Shown: piece after piece, positions 7,561-16,124 of the stretch
Position numbering within the stretch: the first letter of the stretch is position 1
Layout of the letters: each line of letters starts with the position of its first letter
Assembly (NCBI GenBank): GCA_903825895.1
Contig: CAIKCI010000024.1
Location: 29,190-93,189 of the forward strand
From: an uncultured Actinomycetes bacterium
Lineage (GTDB): Bacteria > Actinomycetota > Acidimicrobiia > Acidimicrobiales > RAAP-2
Length of the DNA stretch: 64,000 nucleotides
Direction of reading: 5' to 3'
The notes under the pieces: generated by a model
Databases searched by the model: none
Told to the model about the DNA's origin: nothing
Seen by the model: the letters and a program-made list of their open reading frames with translations, nothing else
Translations under genes and position numbers: made by a program

Positions 7561-8405
7561 GTGGCGATACCATGTCCTCGCAAGACGTCATTCAGCGCGA
7601 CTTTGTCATGACGCTGCCCTTCGGTCAAATACTCAAGCACCAACACACAGGGCAGGAAAAATTCGCCGCCGGCAAATTCTCTCCGTCGTGAAGCACCAAC
7701 AGCCACACTCCAGGGAGGTACATGACCTCGTGAAATCTCTTGACCTGTCTGTGCATCAATGACGGGAATCGAAGGGTTCAAAATTGTTCCCGCTCCCAAC
7801 ACTGCACCGCGACCCACTCGTGCTCCCTCGACCACCATGCAGCGACTGCCGATAAAGGCTTCGTCTTCGATCACCACCGGGACAGCATTCGGCGGTTCAA
7901 GAACACCACCGATCCCCACTCCTCCGGCCAGGTGAACGTCGGCCCCTATCTGTGCACACGAGCCGACGGTCGCCCACGTATCGACCATGGAACGTTCTCC
8001 GACTCGTGCGCCGATATTTACGTAGCTCGGCATCATGATCACCCCAGGAGCTAAGAATGACCCCCAGCGGGCAGAAGCACCCGGAACCACACGCACACCT
8101 TGTGCTTGATAGTCGTGCTTGAGAGGCAGCTTGTCGGCGAACTCAAATGGCCCCACCGTCATGGTCTCCATCCCTTGAAGGCGAAACAGTAGCAAGATGG
8201 CCTGCTTGAGCCACTCATTCACCTTCACGGTGTCGGTGGCTTCGTCCACGAAGGCCACTCGTTCGACTCCGCTGTCGAGGAGCTCAATGGCTTCGTAGAC
8301 AAGCGACGTGGCCTCTGCATCTCCCGCGCTCAGCGAAGAAGCATTGGCAAAGAGTTCACTAATTGATGCGGCAAGAGATCCCATAGGGGTATCGTAGCGG
8401 CGCAA
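7557..8405 (-). CDS. dapD: Tetrahydrodipicolinate N-succinyltransferase
   Basis: Transfers succinyl from succinyl-CoA to tetrahydrodipicolinate. The C-terminal half is a left-handed beta-helix of hexapeptide repeats (MPSYVNIGARVGERSMVDTW through VGRGAVLGAGT), as in the actinobacterial DapD type. Two starts are possible. TTG at 8405 has GAGG eight bases upstream; ATG at 8384 has no clear ribosome site. The longer form (282 aa) is given. It begins 17 bp after dapC and its stop overlaps dapE by 4 bp. Confidence 0.9.
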   Translation of the reverse strand: MRRYDTPMGSLAASISELFANASSLSAGDAEATSLVYEAIELLDSGVERVAFVDEATDTVKVNEWLKQAILLLFRLQGMETMTVGPFEFADKLPLKHDYQAQGVRVVPGASARWGSFLAPGVIMMPSYVNIGARVGERSMVDTWATVGSCAQIGADVHLAGGVGIGGVLEPPNAVPVVIEDEAFIGSRCMVVEGARVGRGAVLGAGTILNPSIPVIDAQTGQEISRGHVPPWSVAVGASRRREFAGGEFFLPCVLVLEYLTEGQRHDKVALNDVLRGHGIAT

Positions 8406-8422
8406 GCGCTCGCCTCGGGGCC

Positions 8423-9547
8423 CTAAAACTCCTGAGAAGATGCCAGGCGCTGTGCCACGAGCTCTAATCGCTCGGTCGGCTGGACCACCGCTAAGCGCAC
8501 ATGCTTGGACCCTGCAGGGCCATAAAGATCACCCGGGGTCACGAGAATCCCGCCTTTTTCTGCCAGTGATCGAGCGAATTCCCAACCGTCGCCCATTGAC
8601 GCAGGAACCGGTATCCAAAGATAGAACGAGCCCTGAGGGACAATTGCCTGCGCCCCCAGTGCGCCTAAGGCTGCAGCCATGATCACAAGACGCTCCTGGT
8701 AGCGCACGCGCTGCGCCATCACGTGCTCGTCGTCGTCAAAGGCCATGGCCCCTGCGGCTTGGACTGGCCCCGCCACCATAAGACCGGCGTGTTGGCGGAC
8801 ATTACGCAAGAAGGAAACGATTTCTCCGTCACCGGCATAAACCCCAGCGCGCACCCCTGCCAAATTCGAACGTTTTGAAAGCGAGTGCACCGCGACAACT
8901 CCGTCACATCCTGACTCGAGAATCGTTCGGGGAGGTCCGTCCCACGTGAATTCGCAATAACACTCATCAGAGAACACCGGGATGCTCTGCGAACGTCCCC
9001 ATCGAGCAGTTGCCTCGAGGTCATCAAGAGAACCTGTTGGATTTGACGGTGAGTTCGACCACAGAAGAAGTGCTCTCTCGGCGATGGCTTCGGGGATGCT
9101 TTCGAGATCAAGACGACCATTGTTCAGGGGAACGGGATACGATTCCAAGCCAGCCAGCGTCGCTCCCATGGCGTAGGTCGGATACGAGATCTCGGGATAG
9201 AGCACGACGTCCTTGTCGGGTGAGCGCAAAGAGAGGAACTGCGCAGTTGACGCGACGAACTCTTTCGTTCCAACGCATGCAGCGATTTGCTCTTGCGCGA
9301 GCGCCACGCCGAAGCGTCGTTCCATCCATCCACCTGCTGATTGACGAAAACCATCACTCCCCGCTGATGTGGGATAGCCCCGTTCGCTTCCCGAAGTCGA
9401 CAGCGCCGCAATGATCTCCTGCATGGGTGCATCACATGGGGTGCCAATCGAACAGTCAACCAATCCCCCGGGCAGTGCAGACGCAAGTTCTTTGATGGCC
9501 GAAAGGCGGTCATAGGGATACGGCGGCGGCGTAAATCCCTGCCTCAT
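8423..9547 (-). CDS. dapC: N-succinyldiaminopimelate aminotransferase (class I/II PLP enzyme)
   Basis: PLP-dependent transaminase. The Schiff-base lysine is in HSLSKRSNLAGVRAG, with the Asp-x-x-Tyr cofactor segment SDECYCEF and the SNPSNPTG loop. The N-terminus (PPYPYDRLSAIKELA) resembles actinobacterial DapC. Position directly before dapD and dapE gives the specific assignment. The start overlaps the end of hflX by 4 bp. Confidence 0.88.
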   Translation of the reverse strand: MRQGFTPPPYPYDRLSAIKELASALPGGLVDCSIGTPCDAPMQEIIAALSTSGSERGYPTSAGSDGFRQSAGGWMERRFGVALAQEQIAACVGTKEFVASTAQFLSLRSPDKDVVLYPEISYPTYAMGATLAGLESYPVPLNNGRLDLESIPEAIAERALLLWSNSPSNPTGSLDDLEATARWGRSQSIPVFSDECYCEFTWDGPPRTILESGCDGVVAVHSLSKRSNLAGVRAGVYAGDGEIVSFLRNVRQHAGLMVAGPVQAAGAMAFDDDEHVMAQRVRYQERLVIMAAALGALGAQAIVPQGSFYLWIPVPASMGDGWEFARSLAEKGGILVTPGDLYGPAGSKHVRLAVVQPTERLELVAQRLASSQEF

Positions 9548-10827
9548 GGCGCCACCGCAAATTCAGAGAACTTCGCCTTCCCTGCATCGTCAAGCACGAC
9601 ATGCAGAACGGTCATCTCGTCGTTCTCGTGACTGTCGATCACGTCACCTTCTCGATGGGCTGCTGCGATCAGGTCCCCTCGACCGTGAGGGATGTTGAGT
9701 TGCACAACCCGATCGCTGCTTCTGATCCTCTGACCCAAGACGGTTAGTAATTCTTCGATCCCGGCCCCCGTTCCAGCTGAAATAGTGACCGAGCCTTCGT
9801 GGTCAAAGGCCAACTGTTTGGCCTCGTCAGGCGCAAGGTCGGCTTTATTAATCACTAAGAGCTCCGGGACACCACCAGCACCGATCTCTCGCACCACGCT
9901 CCGAACCGATTCCAGTTGGCCCTCAGGATCAGGGGCCGAGGCATCGACGACGTGCAGGAGCAGCTCTGCCAACCGTACCGAGTCCAGCGTCGACTGAAAT
10001 GCTTCAACAAGTTCGTGGGGAAGGTTCGCAATGAAACCGACCGTGTCCGTCAGCAGGACTATTTCACCTCCGGGCATGGCGAGTTGGCGAGTCCGTGGGT
10101 CAAGAGTCTCAAAGAGTCGATCGGCTGCCGGTACGCCAGCGTCAGTGAGTTGATTGAGCAAAGTTGACTTTCCGGCGTTGGTGTAGCCCACCAACGCCAC
10201 ATCGTGGCGGCGTCCTCGACTCCTCTGAGAACGCTGCGTAGAGCGAGTCTTCGTGACCTGGCGTAACTCTTGTTCAAGTTTGTGCATCCGGCGAACCAAG
10301 CGCCGGCGATCGACTTCGAGTTGCGTTTCACCGGGACCTCGCGTACCGATCCCACCGGCTTGCTGAGAGAGGCCCTGGCCCCTGCCGCGCAAGCGTGGCA
10401 GCCGATATCGAAGGAGCGCCAGTTCAACTTGCGCCTTTCCTTCTGGGGAACGAGCGTTTTGGGCGAAGATGTCCAAAATTACGGCGGTTCGGTCAATGGC
10501 CGTTCGCCCGAGGATCTTTTGGAGGTTGCGCTGCTGGGCGGGGCTGAGGTTGTTCTCAAAGACCACAGTGTCAATGTCAAGTACCAGACACTGCTCATGA
10601 AGTTCCTCAGTTTTCCCAGATCCAATGAACGTGGCGGGGTCTGCCCCACTGCGGCGCTGGACGATACGGCCCACCACGTCGGCACCCGCCGTCGCCACGA
10701 GCGCATGAAGTTCATCGAGAGAGCGATCAAGCGCTTCGACACTCATGCCTGGAAGGACCACACCGACCAAGATGATGCGCTCTCGAAACGTACGATCGAT
10801 GAGCGTTTGTGGAAGGTATTCGCTCAC
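9544..10827 (-). CDS. hflX: GTPase HflX
   Basis: Ribosome-associated GTPase that splits stalled or stress-inactivated ribosomes. The N-terminal HflX domain contains the glycine-rich linker segment RLRGRGQGLSQQAGG. The G domain has G1 GYTNAGKST, G3 DTVGF and G4 NKAD. Length 427 aa is normal. It overlaps dapF upstream and dapC downstream by 4 bp each. A ribosome factor is therefore translationally coupled to lysine/peptidoglycan genes, as is common in actinobacteria (hflX next to dapF). Confidence 0.96.
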   Translation of the reverse strand: MSEYLPQTLIDRTFRERIILVGVVLPGMSVEALDRSLDELHALVATAGADVVGRIVQRRSGADPATFIGSGKTEELHEQCLVLDIDTVVFENNLSPAQQRNLQKILGRTAIDRTAVILDIFAQNARSPEGKAQVELALLRYRLPRLRGRGQGLSQQAGGIGTRGPGETQLEVDRRRLVRRMHKLEQELRQVTKTRSTQRSQRSRGRRHDVALVGYTNAGKSTLLNQLTDAGVPAADRLFETLDPRTRQLAMPGGEIVLLTDTVGFIANLPHELVEAFQSTLDSVRLAELLLHVVDASAPDPEGQLESVRSVVREIGAGGVPELLVINKADLAPDEAKQLAFDHEGSVTISAGTGAGIEELLTVLGQRIRSSDRVVQLNIPHGRGDLIAAAHREGDVIDSHENDEMTVLHVVLDDAGKAKFSEFAVAP

Positions 10828-11624
10828 TGCACCCTCGTCAGGGGGACCAGGAGATCCCCAAGAAATTGAACAGGCCCCGACAATCTTGCACGGTCCCCGT
10901 CAAACGAGACGTCCAATACCCCGCCGGGATTCGCCACCTTGACCGTGTCACCCGTAAGGCCCAGCGCTCGAGTCGCTCCTACAGAAGCGACGGATCCAGA
11001 CCCACATGCCAAGGTTGGTCCCACGCCACGTTCATAGACCACCAAGGCGATACTTTCCTGATTGTGGACCTCGACCCACTCACAATTGATACCTCCTGGG
11101 CGCATGGCTTGGAGTGCCTTCCCTGTGCCTTCAAGGTCAATACTTCCAAGTTCATCGACGATCTGGACGCGGTGAGGATTGCCAACCATCACCGTGGCGG
11201 TGCGCTTATCAAGATCAAGAGCTTCAACGACAACGTCACCCATATCGACCGAGGTCTCTGCCGTCGAACCTTCTGGGTCCGCGCAGGTCACAGCGCGCAG
11301 CCCAGAGCCTGTCATGATGGCAAAGGCGCCGCTTGCGACGAGACCAGCTCGCACCGCTGCATGTGCCGCACAGCGCACCCCATTGCCAGAGATCTCTGCC
11401 AGTGATCCGTCACTATTGTGAAGTGTCATTGTGAGATCTCCCCCGCCAGATGGACCAGCAAGGGTTATGACTCCATCAGCGCCTAGGCCATGGCGACGGT
11501 CCGCAAGAAGCCGAACCTCTTGAGCCGTGAGCTGCACACGTTCTTCAAGATCGATCATGATGAGAAAGTCGTTTCCCGCTCCCTCATGTTTACTCAGGCC
11601 CAACGAGACGGTCTCTTCCTCCAC
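10824..11624 (-). CDS. dapF: Diaminopimelate epimerase
   Basis: Interconverts LL- and meso-diaminopimelate without a cofactor. Both catalytic cysteines are in their motifs: GNGVRC in the N-terminal half and ACGSGS in the C-terminal half. The N-terminal signature KHEGAGNDFL is typical. Length 266 aa fits. It lies 12 bp after miaA and overlaps the next gene, hflX, by 4 bp. Confidence 0.96.
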   Translation of the reverse strand: MEEETVSLGLSKHEGAGNDFLIMIDLEERVQLTAQEVRLLADRRHGLGADGVITLAGPSGGGDLTMTLHNSDGSLAEISGNGVRCAAHAAVRAGLVASGAFAIMTGSGLRAVTCADPEGSTAETSVDMGDVVVEALDLDKRTATVMVGNPHRVQIVDELGSIDLEGTGKALQAMRPGGINCEWVEVHNQESIALVVYERGVGPTLACGSGSVASVGATRALGLTGDTVKVANPGGVLDVSFDGDRARLSGPVQFLGDLLVPLTRVQ

Positions 11625-11636
11625 TTCGACAGTCTC

Positions 11637-12566
11637 TCACTGCACAGCAGTGCCAGGGGCATCAAATGCCGCCAGAACAGCCAAGACTGCTTCATCGGCC
11701 GAGTTAACCCACTGAACCCTTGGATCTCGACGGAACCAAGAGCGTTGCCGTCGGATCAATTTCTGCGTCCGGCCGATCGTCGCCTGTATGGGAATTTCTT
11801 GGTCGCCGCCCCGCTCACCCCAATCAAGGAACTCCCGATAGCCAATGGCTTGTCGAGCCGTTCGAGAAATCCCTTGAGACCGGTCTGCCAACGATTGCAC
11901 CTCATCGATAAACCCTTGCGCGACCCATGAACGCACCCGCTCTTCGGCCCGACGATCGAGCTCATCGAGGTTTACGTCTAGGCCAATTTGGATGATGGGA
12001 TTCTCTGGATAGGCCTCAAGGCCCGGTCCATATGACGAGAACATTGCTCCCGAACCGTCGAGGACCTCGAGGGCCCGGACCAAGCGCCGGGTGTTCTGCG
12101 GATCGATACGTTCTGCCGCCAAGGGATCGTGCTCTTTGAGTCGCCCATAAAGACAGTCGCGGCCGGTCTCTGTCTCGGCTTCTTGTTCAAGACGCTGCTT
12201 TATTTCGGGGAACTGACCCGGGATATCGAGTTGGTCAATCACAGCCCGGTGGTAAAGGCCGGTGCCTCCGACGTAGAGCGCACGATGACCGCGCTCCGCT
12301 ATCTGTTTGCTCGCCAGTTGTGCTCGTTCTTGAAACAGCGAGACCGTGCACTCTTCATGGGGATCCAAGATATCAATCATGTGGTGAGGGATCTCTTGGC
12401 GAACGGATAGCGGTGGTTTCGCTGTTCCCAAATCCATGCCGCGGTAGACCGCCATCGAGTCAACCGAGATAATTTCTACATCTAATTGGAATCGCGCTAC
12501 CTCGAGCGCTACCGCTGACTTCCCAGAGGCGGTAGCGCCGACAATGGCAACCGCCGGTGACGTCAC
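11637..12566 (-). CDS. miaA: tRNA dimethylallyltransferase
   Basis: Adds the isopentenyl group to A37 of UNN-decoding tRNAs. P-loop GATASGKSA is near the N-terminus, followed by the DSMAVYRGMDLGTAKP and DILDPHE motifs. The open frame extends upstream into miaB, but GTG at 12566, one base after the miaB stop, places the P-loop as usual and gives the family's length (309 aa). MiaB acts on the same nucleotide afterwards, so the miaB-miaA order groups consecutive steps. Confidence 0.95.
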   Translation of the reverse strand: MTSPAVAIVGATASGKSAVALEVARFQLDVEIISVDSMAVYRGMDLGTAKPPLSVRQEIPHHMIDILDPHEECTVSLFQERAQLASKQIAERGHRALYVGGTGLYHRAVIDQLDIPGQFPEIKQRLEQEAETETGRDCLYGRLKEHDPLAAERIDPQNTRRLVRALEVLDGSGAMFSSYGPGLEAYPENPIIQIGLDVNLDELDRRAEERVRSWVAQGFIDEVQSLADRSQGISRTARQAIGYREFLDWGERGGDQEIPIQATIGRTQKLIRRQRSWFRRDPRVQWVNSADEAVLAVLAAFDAPGTAVQ

Positions 12567-12567
12567 G

Positions 12568-13959
12568 TTAGTGAGCCTGAAGGGCCAGTCTGCGTGGCGT
12601 GGTTGATTCTGCGAGCAAGGAGATGAACCTGCCCTCCAAGTGATGGGGGGCACCACGGGTCACCTCAACGTTGACAAACGCACCAGGAATCGCTGCCTTG
12701 GGATCACTGCTTTCAAAATGGATAGGTTTTCCTTGTCGGGTGCGTCCAGTCGTGACCGCAGGGTCCCGTCGACTCGGCCCTTCAACAAGTGCTTCCTCTT
12801 GCATCCCAACTCGCAATGAGGCCTTCAGAAGAGCTGATCGCTCGACGACTTGATTCAGTCGCTGAAATCGTTCTGCAATGATCTCGGGGGCGACGAAGTC
12901 ACCTTCCATGTCGGCCGCTCTCGTTCCTGGACGAGGAGAGAAAATAAACGTGTAGGCACTGTCATATTCGGCGGCTGCCACAACCGCCAAGGTTTCATCG
13001 AACTCTTGATCACTCTCCCCGGGGAATCCCACGATGATGTCGGTCGAAACGCTGAGATCACCGATGGCATGGCGCGCCGCTGCGAGACGTTCGAGATATC
13101 GCTCGGCGGTGTATCCCCGGCGCATTGCTGAGAGCACACGGTCTGATCCGGACTGCAATGGCAGGTGGAGCTGATTGCACACCGCGGGTACGTGCGCCAT
13201 CGCTTCGATGGTCTCAGGCCGAAGGTCTTTCGGGTGTGGGCTCGTAAAACGGACCCGTTCGATACCCTCGACTGCCCCTACCCCAGCGAGCAACTCGGCA
13301 AACAATGGCCGTCGCTTTGTCAGGTCACGGCCGTAGGAGTTGACGTTTTGGCCCAGCAAGGTGATCTCACGAACTCCTCGCGAGGCCAAGGTCTCAGCTT
13401 CGTTGATGAGATCGTCAAAAGGCCGAGAGATCTCTTCTCCCCGCACGGAAGGAACGATACAGAATGCACACGAGTTGTCGCATCCCGTTTGAATAGTCAT
13501 CCACGCAGCCCAGGGAACTTCTCGAACGGCATTCAGCGCTGGCGCTCCATGCGTCGCCTCTTCCGGGTCTGGACCGTCCAGGATCTCGAGAAGGTTGCCC
13601 TCCTCACGCGATCGGCGCAACAGGACAGGAGTGGCCAGCAGATTATGAGTACCAACGACCACATCAACATGGTCGGCTCGTCGTTGAATAGCCTCTGGAT
13701 CCATCTGCGAAAAACAACCGGTTACCGCAATCTGCATACCTGGACGACGCTCTTTGATGCTGCGGAGATGCCCTAAGTGTCCGTAAAGTTTATTGCCAGC
13801 ATTCTCGCGGATAGCGCAGGTGTTCAACACCACGACGTCTGCTTCTTCGACGTCATCGGTGGGCACCATGCCGTCAGCGACCATCAAGCCGGCCAAGCGC
13901 TCCGAGTCGTGCTCGTTCATCTGGCAGCCAAAGGTTCTAATAAGGAACTTCTTTGTCAC
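12568..13959 (-). CDS. miaB: tRNA-2-methylthio-N6-dimethylallyladenosine synthase
   Basis: Radical-SAM methylthiotransferase. The N-terminal cluster domain starts IRTFGCQMNEHDSERL. The radical-SAM triad is C-x3-C-x2-C in CDNSCAFC, and a C-terminal TRAM domain is present. The frame is open back to 14046 inside thrB; GTG 13959 just before TKKFLIRTFG gives a typical 463 aa product and a 37 bp gap after thrB. The start is inferred from family alignment, since the local ribosome site (GAGAAG) is very close. Confidence 0.95.
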   Translation of the reverse strand: MTKKFLIRTFGCQMNEHDSERLAGLMVADGMVPTDDVEEADVVVLNTCAIRENAGNKLYGHLGHLRSIKERRPGMQIAVTGCFSQMDPEAIQRRADHVDVVVGTHNLLATPVLLRRSREEGNLLEILDGPDPEEATHGAPALNAVREVPWAAWMTIQTGCDNSCAFCIVPSVRGEEISRPFDDLINEAETLASRGVREITLLGQNVNSYGRDLTKRRPLFAELLAGVGAVEGIERVRFTSPHPKDLRPETIEAMAHVPAVCNQLHLPLQSGSDRVLSAMRRGYTAERYLERLAAARHAIGDLSVSTDIIVGFPGESDQEFDETLAVVAAAEYDSAYTFIFSPRPGTRAADMEGDFVAPEIIAERFQRLNQVVERSALLKASLRVGMQEEALVEGPSRRDPAVTTGRTRQGKPIHFESSDPKAAIPGAFVNVEVTRGAPHHLEGRFISLLAESTTPRRLALQAH

Positions 13960-13996
13960 CTTCTCAGTGTAGGGGCCGAGGAAGCTCTGAGATTTC

Positions 13997-14872
13997 CTAA
14001 TGAAGCTGGTAGAGATCCCGGGCTTCTTCGCCAACCACGAGACCACGGTGATCCGCCTTGAGCGACAGAGCGATTCCTTGGACTCCTTGCTCTTCCAGTG
14101 CTTTCAGTGCGTTCACGCGCACACGTTCACCTTCTCCCGGGTTGCAGATACCAAGAAGGCTAGGACCTGCTCCCGACCAACACGATGCCACTGCGCCACT
14201 CTCAACGAGTGCGGCGAGAAGCGCAGGAGCCTCTTCAAAGAGTGCTGTCCGATACGGCTGGTGAAGACGATCTTCTGTCGCTTCTTTGCGCAAGAAGCGA
14301 TGGTCCGCCAAGCCCGAGAGCAGCATTCCCATCCGACCCAAGTTGAAGATCGCGTCTTCTCTGTTGATCATGTCGGGGAGCGCTTGGCGAGCACTTTTCG
14401 TTGGAAGCGTTCGTTCGGGGATCATGACCACAAACTCGATGGTCTCATCGAGGGGAAGCCGGGCCACCTTGACCGATCCATGGATCATCGATGAGCTGAC
14501 CAGTCCCCCCACAACACTTGCTGCGGCATTGTCAGGATGACCATCAAGTGCTGCGGCAACACTCAAAGGGTCCGGCGATCCAGCAGCTGCCGCTGCTGCA
14601 GCTGCCAACGCCGCTGACGAGCCGAGGCCACGGGCAACAGGAATCTGAGAGCGGACCGTGATGGCCAGACGATCATGACCCGCTACTTCGATAGCCACTC
14701 GAGCAGCCAGGTGAGTAGCATTGTCAGAGAGACCCGCTCCTTCTCCTTCGCTTCTCACGATCAACGACGCCGAAGGCTCGATCTCTACCTCAACGTAGCG
14801 TTCGAGAGCGAGACCCAAGGTGTCGAAGCCTGGTCCCAAGTTGGCGGCACTTGCCGGAGCGCTAGCGATCAC
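13997..14872 (-). CDS. thrB: Homoserine kinase
   Basis: GHMP-family kinase of threonine biosynthesis. The ATP-binding glycine/serine loop PVARGLGSSAALAAAA and the N-terminal ASAANLGPGFDTLG signature are clear. Length 291 aa is normal. It starts 4 bp after the carboxypeptidase gene. thrC and hom are not in the window. Confidence 0.94.
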   Translation of the reverse strand: MIASAPASAANLGPGFDTLGLALERYVEVEIEPSASLIVRSEGEGAGLSDNATHLAARVAIEVAGHDRLAITVRSQIPVARGLGSSAALAAAAAAAAGSPDPLSVAAALDGHPDNAAASVVGGLVSSSMIHGSVKVARLPLDETIEFVVMIPERTLPTKSARQALPDMINREDAIFNLGRMGMLLSGLADHRFLRKEATEDRLHQPYRTALFEEAPALLAALVESGAVASCWSGAGPSLLGICNPGEGERVRVNALKALEEQGVQGIALSLKADHRGLVVGEEARDLYQLH

Positions 14873-14876
14873 GTCT

Positions 14877-16115
14877 TCACACTACGCGTTGCAGCAAGGT
14901 TGGAACGGTCAATTCCTTTTGCGTTACAACGTTGCCACTGACGTGGAATTGAGGCGTACGTGCCGTGACCGTCGCCACCTTGGTGTTTTTGGGCAGAGAT
15001 CCCGTCACATTTCGCCTGTCACTCACCGTGATGCTGATGTGCTGGCCTGGCCACGCAGGCAAGGACAATGCCGGTGCTGCCACCAGATTCACTGATGATT
15101 GAGGCCAGCCCAATGTCCCAATCGCAGGTGAGGCTGACGCTACCGTCACAATATCGATCCCCTTTGTGACCGACGTCGCGAGGTCGAAGGCTGCCTTGCC
15201 TGCTGCGGCCAGATCGTTCGCACCCTTTTGACCGGTGACCGCCGACAGGACCTGGATGGTCTGTCCATCGACGATCTCATTCACCGCCATCACATCGCAG
15301 CCTCCTGCCTGGGAAGTGAGTCCAGACTTTATTCCAACCACTCCTTGTGTTCCCAGGAGCGGTTGGTAGGTCGTTTGTGTCCCTGAAACGGGCAAGGTCA
15401 CCGTCGTCTGCGAGACAATCTGACTGAAGACGGGATTCTTCATCAGCAATTCCGCCAAGATTAATTGGCTCGCTGGCGTTGAGGTCGAAAGCGGACTGAC
15501 TCCAGAGGCATCTGCATAGTGGGTTGCATTCATCGCCAGCACAGTTGCCTGAGAATTCATCTTTGCGACAAACGACGCAAGAGAGCCGGCATCTAACTTG
15601 GCAAGCATGTCAGCCAAATTACAACTTGAATGAATCAACGTGCCCTCGAGCAACTGATACTCGGTCAGAACTTCTCCAGCGGTCACACTCGAGACTGCCT
15701 CTCCATTGGCGAGATCGAGTTGAGTGAAAAACACATCCAGCGCCGTCACCGTATAGGTCGGACCTTGCTCACCGGGCGTCAACGGGAAGTCCTTCAAGAC
15801 CACCTCTGCCGTCATGAGTTTCGTGACACTGCCGATCGACACTTGGTTCTGCGCAGGAGAACTCGCCGCTTCTCCAAAGACCGGCACCGAGTAGGCCGCT
15901 TCTCCTTGAGATGGCCACGCCACCGGCGTGGCATTGGCCGGGGCGATCACCTCTGCCGTCAGGGCGTTGGTCATCGTGGCTTGAGGAAGCGGGGTCGAAG
16001 CCACCGAGATCACGTACCCGGCTAATGAGGCACCCACGAGCAACACCGCAGCAATCGAGGACGTCCTATACGGATGTCGTCGCCAAAATCGTTTCCTTGA
16101 TGGTCCGTGCTTCAT
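14877..16115 (-). CDS. D-alanyl-D-alanine carboxypeptidase (peptidase S11)
   Basis: Membrane-anchored wall-trimming penicillin-binding protein. N-terminal helix at about 17-38, then the three active-site motifs: SVTK (SxxK), SCN (SxN) and KSG in VVGIKSGLTSQAGG. Length 412 aa fits low-molecular-weight PBPs of the DacA/DacB type. It sits 9 bp after ftsK and 4 bp before thrB. Confidence 0.9.
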   Translation of the reverse strand: MKHGPSRKRFWRRHPYRTSSIAAVLLVGASLAGYVISVASTPLPQATMTNALTAEVIAPANATPVAWPSQGEAAYSVPVFGEAASSPAQNQVSIGSVTKLMTAEVVLKDFPLTPGEQGPTYTVTALDVFFTQLDLANGEAVSSVTAGEVLTEYQLLEGTLIHSSCNLADMLAKLDAGSLASFVAKMNSQATVLAMNATHYADASGVSPLSTSTPASQLILAELLMKNPVFSQIVSQTTVTLPVSGTQTTYQPLLGTQGVVGIKSGLTSQAGGCDVMAVNEIVDGQTIQVLSAVTGQKGANDLAAAGKAAFDLATSVTKGIDIVTVASASPAIGTLGWPQSSVNLVAAPALSLPAWPGQHISITVSDRRNVTGSLPKNTKVATVTARTPQFHVSGNVVTQKELTVPTLLQRVV

Positions 16116-16124
16116 CGACCGCTG

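Noticed and set aside
13165..13776. Plus-strand 203-codon frame opposite miaB
   Set aside because: Antisense to a clear radical-SAM gene; no domain.
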